Below, piece by piece: positions 56,321-64,000 of a DNA stretch of 64,000 nucleotides (within the stretch, counting starts at the first letter, position 1; the number at the start of each line of letters is the position of its first letter). The notes beneath the pieces are model-generated. The model was not told the origin of the DNA and searched no databases. It worked only from the letters and a program-made list of their open reading frames with translations. Origin of the DNA: Gavia stellata (taxonomy: Eukaryota; Chordata; Aves; Gaviiformes; Gaviidae); NCBI RefSeq assembly GCF_030936135.1, contig NC_082603.1:12244880-12308879 (forward strand), in the 5' to 3' direction. Both the position numbers and the translations under genes were made by a program.

Positions 56321-56485
56321 TCAGCTAGAATTTGGTCCCTTTATAGTTGAAGGTAAATGGACTCTTTGTTCATCCATTCGCTTAGCTTGTGATCGTAAAA
56401 TCAGGCTGAAAAAATCCTCATCTGGTACAGTTGGTCCTTTTGCAGATGATGGAGGAGCACATCTTTGATCATCCAGTCTGGAACC
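56321..56485 (-). CDS. GPSM2: GPSM2 last coding exon: rest of GoLoco 3, GoLoco 4 and stop
   Basis: It encodes GSRLDDQRCAPPSSAKGPTV, then FFSLILRSQAKRMDEQR and a short tail VHLPSTIKGPNSS before TGA (56323-56321). The tail differs from the longer mammalian one. Confidence 0.92.
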   Translation of the reverse strand, partial: GSRLDDQRCAPPSSAKGPTVPDEDFFSLILRSQAKRMDEQRVHLPSTIKGPNSS

Positions 56486-59400
56486 CTACAGACAGACCAA
56501 ACAATATAGCTGCCTATTTACAGAAATACATATAATAAAATAGGTGAACAGTATAAGCAAAAAATTACAAAAAGCTTTTGCTTTCAGATTTAAAGCTATT
56601 ACAAGGATTTAAGTTGTAATTTTTGTTTCACAAATGAAATTAGTAAGTTAAGAGTACAAGTGTAGCTAAAATAGTACCTCCAAACCACCTGTCCGCATGT
56701 ATCTGAAAAATAACACCCCCCCAATTTAGTTCCCTTTCGTATTGCAGAATGAGATTTAAGTGTCCTTTGTCCAGAAGAATAATTTCAGTATTAGTACATG
56801 GTATTTCTAGTGTCACACAACAGAAAATATGGTTGTCTTCTTTGCCTTATCCAGGGAGTAAAAAATGGCCACACTACTGCCAGATTTGGAAAGGCACTAT
56901 TGAGACAAAGTTTTCCTCCAAACTCAAGAGACTCTGGTACATTTTAGTCACACTGTTACAGAGCACACCTCTGAGAAGAGTTTCTGTGCTCCCTTCATGC
57001 AGCCACCCCTCCTGGTCAGACTGTCCAAGCATGAGGCTATCACACAAGGTCTGGCTGCGGACTGCAGCCCTCTACAGTAGCTCCTTTGCCTTAGCTGGGA
57101 ACGAGTAGTTCTCAGGAGCAACAGGCTGCTGCCGAGCTAGCTGGAGGGGCGTACGGTCATTTCAGGAAAAGCATCGACTCATCTTTGAGACAAAAAGTCT
57201 CACAGGTCAGCAACCGGTCAGCATCCGTAATGATTGAATGGGTTCAATTTTTCCATTCCGTTCTCAGTAGGCACAGTTAGTTAGTCACTGTGTTATGTTT
57301 GCTACATAGAGTGCACATGAAGAGACAAAATCCATCATACTACTCTCTAGATTCTTTGCTTGACTCAAAGAAGTAAACAGACAGGGTGCTAAAACAGAAC
57401 ATGATATTTCATCAGGTTGATGAACACTGTCATTGTAGACTTAATTCCAGGTGTGGCTTCCCACCCAAGCTAACATACTTACTTACCTTTGGAAAACTCA
57501 GTATCTGAATTTTGTATTTTGAGATCCTTATCAACCCATCAGGAAAAACACCAAATCTCTTTAATTAAATTCTTTTTCGTCTAATGGGTGTATATATACC
57601 ATGCTGTAATTGATAATCGGACACCTCACTTGTATATTGCTATGAACTATTAGTCAAACTTAACATAACGTAACTGGAATGATGATCACTGTCGCCACTA
57701 AAATTTTGCTACTGAATTCTTTCATTTGATAAGTTAGGATTCCTGGTCTATCAGGTGCCCTCCTAACAAGCCAGATCTAATCACTTTTTCTTAAAATCAT
57801 TTTACATACTCTGAATAGCCTCACTAGTTTTCCTTCACTTTTTCAGCATTTGTTACTTTAAATGGTTAAAATGGTATAAATACCAAAATTACACTTAGTA
57901 CACACTGGATAATTTGAGGGGAAAAAAACAAAACAAGAAAAAGAGATTGTGAAAAGAACCAAAACAAACAACAACAAAAAAAACCCCAACACCCACCTTG
58001 AAAAAAACCCTAATTTTTTGTTCTCTGTGTTCTTCCATATCTGCCAAATCAATTTGTATTTTAAAACACATGCTAAACAAGGCGGCTTACTTGAAGAAAC
58101 TGAACAGCAGGATGCACAAATCGAACCCCCAAAGACTCAGAATCTGAAGAATTTTTGTAAAAAACTTACCTGGCATTTTACCAATATATCAAAGAAGTCA
58201 TCATCCAGTTCTCTGTTGTTACTTGCCATGAGGTGACCCAGGACTGACTGACTGCTGCATTGATTAAGACGAAGTCCAGGCAGATTACTAAAGCTAGCGC
58301 GCTGGTCATCTAGTCGGCGGCTCTGTGAGCTAGCAAGTAGGTCTAGAAATTCATCTGTGTGGGGGGAGACTACAGAAGTAGAAAAGGCTGGGGAGGAGAA
58401 ACAAAACAAGTTAACCTAGAAATAAGTTCCTTTCCATATTAAGTCTTCCATGCAAATACATTTTTAAAATACTATTTAGCAGTAACTGAAGTCAGATATG
58501 GATTTTACTTTTAAAAAATTACATTTTCTCATTGTTTTAGGTGGAGTAGAGGATGTTGCCACCGAAGCAGCTGAGAATCTGTTCTTCTCTTGGAAATAGC
58601 ATCTCTGATCATCCATCCTGTTACTCTGGAAGCGACTCAGCAGATCAAAGAACCCTTCATCTGCCATTGTCTCTCGACTGTTTTTCTGAAGAGGAGAGAA
58701 GAGTTAGGGGTATTTTGAACTCAAGAGTACCTAAAACTGGGACAACAGCATCACAGTTTCAATCCAGTAGTATGTTTGATATTTGCATATCTGAAATCCA
58801 TTAAATGAATTTTTTTAGTCACTCGTTTCTATAGACAGAGGTTTAGTGTAGGAGGAAATGCCAATAATACAGCACGCATTTTTGGAAGGTAAAATATATT
58901 AGAAACATTTCATTCTCTGAAACAGAAAGAAACAGTATTCTGATCAGTACAACTGGAGTTACTCCTTCTCAGCCATTAATCCACCAAAACCCCAAACGTC
59001 CATGAAAGAAAAAAAAAGAAAAACAAGAACAGCAACGAACAGTTTCCATTGTCTCCTCAGGTCTGTCGTCAAAAGCACTCATCTCTCATCTAGACCATAT
59101 GACTCAGTTCTTTTAACTGACTTCTGTCAAGAGTGCAGTAACCTAAAAAAATGTCAAAAATACCTCCCACTGTCTGAATCAGAAAAACTAGATTTTGTTA
59201 GGTTTGGAGAAGCAGGCTCTAGAAGAGTCTTAGAAATAAAATATATGTGCAAGCTGAGCTGTAGCTTTGGAAAATCCACCAGGAAAAAAATGTTCCAATA
59301 GTAGGAAAAGCTTAAAGTAGGCACCACCTGTGAGACAGCTGTAGAATAGCAGATTGTGCATCATTTTATAGAGCCACAGTGTTTAAATCAAGTAAAACTG

Positions 59401-62400
59401 AAATGGACAGCTACAGGAATGTGTTTTCCATAACTCTGATCAGACAAAGATTAGTAAAGGCTATGGTCTCCACAGCTCGCCAAACCTACCCTCTGAGAGT
59501 TTGGAAGTCGATGATCAATAGAATTACTAGTATCCTGCAAAACTTTGGAAGCGGTGCCGTTTTTGTACTTTTTGCCTTTTAGTCGATTTACAAAATGCAG
59601 TTTTGCTGAAGGTTTGGCAACCAGTGGTTTCTGTTTAGCAAGAATCTCACTGTTCCAGTTCTGAACCTAAGAAAACAAAGAGTCAAGAAATTAAGTCTTC
59701 CGATTTTAATTACCTATACTGTTACTTCTTATTTGCTGCTGCTTTTCCTCCCCAAAATGAAGCAGCTTTACATTAGTTTATCCAACCACGAGGATGTGAA
59801 AACTTAGGTTTTGGTTTTATTACTGGTATTGGTTCTATTACTTGACCTGTGATTATTGAGCTGTTGTTACCTGAAGCAGGTTAGTACTGTTACTGAATAG
59901 TCTTATAACCAAACTGTAGTGTGACACCTGATTGATTAAAATGTGGTCAAATAGTATATTTAATCAAGCACGCTAAAGTTTTCTTTGCTGACTACAGTGC
60001 AGGAAGTGTAGTTAATGTGAATGCTAAAACGTAGACACAGCTGGCATTTCCCACCTGACATGCTTATAATTGGAAAGAAAAAAAAAATTTAAAAAATCTA
60101 TAGTTTTACAAAGCATTGGAGCAAAGAAACCCACATACTCAACCAGCCTTTTATGAAGTCCTTGATATACAGAAAATTCCCAGTAAAGATTGAAAAGGAA
60201 GAGGGAGACGAATGCCAGCACAAAATCAAACAGGAATAACAATCTCATTCACTGAAGAACAGAATGGATAGCTTTATCAACCTGACAGATATTCCCTAAA
60301 TTCTCTTGTAAAATAACAGAATTATCCACAAAGTTGACAGCTTTACAACTGACAAACTCTTACAATAACTGAATAAAACCACATTTTTTTCTTAATTCAA
60401 CATCAGAAATTGTTAATGCAGTCACAGATCTTTCGGCAACACTGCCTACCCAAATGGATTGCCTTTTAAAGGCTTATTTGAGATGAGCACACAGATTCCA
60501 ACTCCAAGATGATGGCATCCTGTACAATCAAACCATAATGCTGGTGTCATACATTGTTCTATACATCAAAGACACTTACGGAATGAATTTTCAGACTCTA
60601 CTAAATGAGTATCTTAAAAAAAACCCTTGTAAGAGCTAAGCTGCAATACTAGGTTAATACTTTATTGCAAAATCCACATGAAACATTTTAGTATATTTAG
60701 GGCACAGACTATCACAGGCTTTGTATTTCAAAAGATACCACAGATAAATAGATTCAGAGAGTAAGAAAATACAGCTGATACTGGCTAAAAGCTTAGAGGT
60801 TCTCTGCAGAGAAACTACCCTGGACTAAACCCAAGATCTTTTTAAATCAGTACACAAAGAGGCTCTTTAGCATCAGTGCTGATTTCAGCTGTACCAACTG
60901 TCCAGATGTAAGCTTTGTGATTTAATTTCGTATTTGATAAACATGATGGCAGGCTTTGCATCACTTGAAGAGATGGGAATTAATTAGATATTCCAGTATG
61001 GAGGGAAAACCAGCAATTTCAGTCTGCTACTGGAGTCACTTACGTAGAACTGCCAGGCCACTGTTTAAAGGCAGACAGAATTTGAAGGAAATCTCTCAAA
61101 GATTGACACAAAGGTTTTAATCAGGAACTTCCAGCTTCAAGAGATTTCTCTGAGCTTGGGGGGAAGTTATTTTACCTATCTGTGACTCAGTTTCGGCATT
61201 TTCGAAATAGCATCCTTACTCAAGATGGATGTTGAAACTCCTAATAGCTTGCAAGTTGGTTGAAATCCCAAAGTGAAAAACACAACGTGTATTTTAAGTG
61301 CTTATAAAATGACTGTAACCAAAGAAAAAATGTTCAGAACAGCTGAGCTAAAGCTTAGGAGTTTTACTTCAAATAACTTTCATGCTGCACTCTCAAACCA
61401 CTTTTATAGAGGAGATGAAAGGAATTCCTTTGATGCAAACTAGAGGACCCCATTCTTTCTTACTTGTGAGGGGAGTAAAGCAAGCTTTCCACAAGCCGTT
61501 ACAACCATTATATATGTAAGATGCTGACTGTTACCTACATGACAGAAGTATTATTTGTTAGAATTGTTAGACCTGCTTTTACCTAACTGTTAAGATCAAC
61601 TAAATTAAAAAGGGGATGCGAATGACACATCAACATTCTGCTGAGTTCTTTCGAAGTTATTAAGTATAAAACTTCTGACTATTCGTAACTGTTGAAGTTA
61701 AACCCTTAGAAACATTTCATTGCAATCTCAACAGCAGAACAGAAAGATGTAAAGTGCCAACCTTTTCTGGTGTTAATTTCATAAGTTCCATGTTCTCCAT
61801 ACTGTGGCGACGTCCTACTCTTGGCCTGGTACCTTCAAGAAAGAATCAAGTTCTTTGTTATCATTAAGATTTGTGGTGTCACCTTCAAAGCTGTGGCTGT
61901 ATGCCTCTAAGGTCCAAGGCACAGCAATTCGGAGTTCCAAAATAGTGCAGTTAAATGTATCAGCAGAGAATAAATAACCGCTAATAAAAGCGGCCTTCAA
62001 AACCACACCGATCTATCTAAGCTACCTAAGTTGCTTTCATGGGACACAGAGAAGGACCATGGATCTTTGAACAGAGGAACATCAAATCAACTGGGTTCTG
62101 CTGTGACCCCCAGTGTCGCTAAGATGGTAGGAGGAAAAAAAGGAAGGACATAATTTGGCCGCAAATGGATAAATCCCCCACATTAAAAGAAGAAAAAAGG
62201 GCAACAATTAGAAACATCATGTGAAGAAACTAAGCAGTAAGCTGTGATTCACAATGTAAATCCTCCAGAAAAGGAGGAGATGAAGGGGTCCAATACTGCA
62301 AAACCAACCTTTTTTGGCTGGTGGGGGAAAAAGAAAACCTGCATACTCAACCATCTGTAGTCAGAAAACAATGCAAACAACAGATTCTTTTTGAAGTTCA

Positions 62401-64000
62401 CTGTTAGAAAGTATTGCAGAAATAGGCACATACCATTCAAACTGTTATCTACCACATGGCTTTCTGACATCATGGAGTTGTTTGTGCTGTAGCTTAATCC
62501 AAGAACCATTTGAAGATCTGAGAGATTAAGTCTAGCAGTGAGTTCCCCACTTCTATCTCCTACCTGCAACCAAAGAAAATAAGCAGTTCTATTACTGTAA
62601 CAAAGAATACACATATGCCAATATCAAGCAAACCTTGTCCCCTAGATTTTTGGGAGAAAAAGGCTGAAAAAGTTTTCCTGGTACGTAACAACTAAAAGGT
62701 ACATAACAAAGCCTAAAATAACCTCTGCTAGGCTGTTAACTTGAGTTCCATGCTGACATTATGAGAGGTGGCACAAGAACTAAGGAGCTAGTTGCAGTGA
62801 GAACTGGCTGAAATAATTTGGAATCGACTATCTCGAAATCATTCAAAATCCATTCCATTACTCAAAATCACATGCATAGACACACCTCCCTAAAATCACT
62901 GTGTAAGCGAGAGCAAAAACTAACCAGCTAACATGCAGAGTGTGAAAATCCTACCTCTCTTGAAATCTCCAAGTGCCTTTCTGCAAAATGCATAGCTTGG
63001 TCATGATTTCCCAGAGCAGTATATGCATTCCCTAAACTCCAGCATGCTCTTCCTTCACCAATTCTGAAAAAAAAACAAAAACAAAAACCATTTTCAGTGA
63101 TACCTTTACTCGCTGAACACTAGGCGTCAGGTTTTCATAATATTGCCACAATAAGATTGCTGTGCCAAGAAAAATGAAGGCTATCATCAGAAACCATGCC
63201 AACGCCAACATGTTAAGTATTGTATTTAAAGGAGTGTGATCTGGGTATAAACATAAATATGAGCAAATCTAATAAAAATTTTGATTTTTCAGGTCACAGC
63301 AAACTTACGTCACTCAAGTTTTGCAAGCATGGAACACTTTTATAACCTACTTTGCTTTTCCTCAGATTGCATGCCTTGCTATTCTTCATATATTCTGCTT
63401 ACTGAGTTAGAAGAAGTGCATTTAAAAGTTGTAAAAAATTATAGTTGTACCCATCATTATAAAAAAGGCCTTCGAAATCATGATTATAAAAAAAGCATTA
63501 CTTGCTACTGTATTATTCTCCTTTCCCCATCCTCTCCCATCTTAATTTGTGGAAAAGTAGGAGATGTATTCTCATGAAGGTATGCAAAATCATTATAATG
63601 AAGTAATGAAGAAGAGAGATCTGCTTTTCTTTTCCTTAATTTACAAAGAAGATGCTGACAGAAGAAGATGTAGAGACAGTCATTCATCAAATCCTCTTTC
63701 ATCTCAGACTCATTAGCTGCAATACCTTCATGAGGAATTTTCCCATATGAAAACTGGAGCCCAGCATTGTGGGGAATTCCCATCAATTCGGCTGTCGTAT
63801 ACAGAACAATGACAGCAGAGTTCGAGGTAGCAGGATTTGGTTTAAGTGTCATACATCCGCTCAACAATCTCTTAGGGCTTACTTATCATTTAATTCCTGA
63901 GCAATCACAAGGTGTTTCAAATGATAATCAATTGCTTTTTCATAGTCTTGAAGCAAAGTGTATGTGTTCCCAAGGCTGTAGCAGGCCTGTGCTTCCACAG
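56321..64000 (-). CDS. GPSM2: GPSM2 (LGN), 3' half; 5' end beyond the window
   Basis: LGN links cortical Galphai-GDP, through its GoLoco motifs, to NuMA and dynein, through its TPR repeats, and so orients the mitotic spindle. Coding exons in reading order are 64000(partial)-63883, 63063-62955, 62563-62434, 61832-61762, 59666-59490, 58685-58523, 58387-58170 and 56485-56321, all in phase. The order is: last TPR repeats (CYSLGNTYTLLQDYEKAIDY; CWSLGNAYTALGNHDQAMHF), the linker with RRHSMENMELMKLTPEKVQN, then four GoLoco motifs, each ending D-D/E-Q-R: FFDLLSRFQSNRMDDQR, FLDLLASSQSRRLDDQR, FFDILVKCQGSRLDDQR and FFSLILRSQAKRMDEQR. All arginine fingers are kept. Linker wording such as VNRLKGKKY favours GPSM2 over GPSM1. 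The C-terminus is shorter than human. Confidence 0.95.
58170..58387 (-). CDS. GPSM2: GPSM2 exon: GoLoco motif 2 and first half of motif 3
   Basis: It encodes FLDLLASSQSRRLDDQR, a spacer (ASFSNLPGLRLNQCSSQSVL), and FFDILVKCQ. The intron splits motif 3 just before its Gly-Ser-Arg part. The donor is GTAAGT. Confidence 0.95.
58523..58685 (-). CDS. GPSM2: GPSM2 exon: GoLoco motif 1
   Basis: It encodes KNSRETMADEG, then FFDLLSRFQSNRMDDQR and a Ser/Thr-rich spacer. It ends in phase 1 at GTAATT, a modest donor. Confidence 0.94.
59490..59666 (-). CDS. GPSM2: GPSM2 exon: linker
   Basis: It encodes VQNWNSEILAKQKPLVAKPS, then VNRLKGKKYKNGTASKVLQD and SIDHRLPNSQR. Phase 0 at both ends. Confidence 0.94.
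61762..61832 (-). CDS. GPSM2: GPSM2 exon: linker
   Basis: A 71-nt exon encoding TRPRVGRRHSMENMELMKLT and PEK. It carries RRHSMENME, a basic Ser site of the linker known in mammals. The donor GTTGGC is weak. Confidence 0.92.
62434..62563 (-). CDS. GPSM2: GPSM2 exon: end of the TPR domain and linker start
   Basis: It encodes VGDRSGELTARLNLSDLQMV and LGLSYSTNNSMMSESHVV, then DNSLNG. The donor GTATGT follows in phase 1. Confidence 0.95.
62955..63063 (-). CDS. GPSM2: GPSM2 exon: last TPR repeat
   Basis: It encodes IGEGRACWSLGNAYTALGNH and DQAMHFAERHLEISRE. Phase 2 entry, phase 0 exit. Confidence 0.95.
63883..64000 (-). CDS. GPSM2: GPSM2 exon: TPR repeat (partial)
   Basis: It encodes VEAQACYSLGNTYTLLQDYE and KAIDYHLKHLVIAQELND, a complete TPR helix pair. 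The upstream edge is cut by the window end. The donor is GTAAGC, and the junction codon gives Lys where human has Arg. Confidence 0.93.

Overview
This window is vertebrate nuclear DNA, almost certainly from a bird. The evidence is AT-rich introns and intergenic DNA broken by two sharp CpG islands, long multi-exon genes with GT-AG introns, few repeats, and CR1 LINE copies whose 3' ends carry the avian-type ATTCTATG-like terminal repeats. I assembled four protein-coding genes by joining exons in phase and comparing the products with remembered vertebrate proteins. No database search was possible.

Layout, left to right. (1) 58-3884 (+): the last three coding exons of CAMSAP2, encoding the microtubule minus-end-binding CKK domain, followed by a 3' UTR of about 3 kb. 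(2) 6.9-11.6 kb: AT-rich intergenic DNA with no recognisable gene. (3) 11.65-39.57 kb (+): WDR47 complete, with a CpG-island promoter, a non-coding first exon, 14 coding exons (920 codons plus stop, a full-length product) and a 1.25 kb 3' UTR. (4) 40.1-54.5 kb (+): CLCC1 complete, with its own CpG-island promoter, a probable non-coding first exon and 10 coding exons (519 aa), encoding an ER anion-channel protein. A 2.7 kb 5'-truncated antisense CR1 LINE sits in its fifth intron. (5) 56.3-64 kb (-): the 3' half of GPSM2 (LGN), covering the last TPR repeats, the linker and all four GoLoco motifs. It converges on CLCC1, and its 5' end lies beyond the window.

WDR47 > CLCC1 > < GPSM2 is the arrangement remembered from mammals (human 1p13.3). 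CAMSAP2, which lies far away in human (1q32), is here the immediate upstream same-strand neighbour of WDR47. The two products are known to work together: WDR47 acts through CAMSAP minus-end proteins in neuronal polarity and ciliary central-pair formation. This adjacency is the most interesting large-scale observation. Smaller ones are a 105-nt WDR47 intron that is open in frame, a perfect 30-bp palindrome in a CLCC1 intron, and unusual C-termini on CLCC1 and GPSM2. I saw no viral genes, CRISPR arrays, operons, tRNAs or rRNAs.
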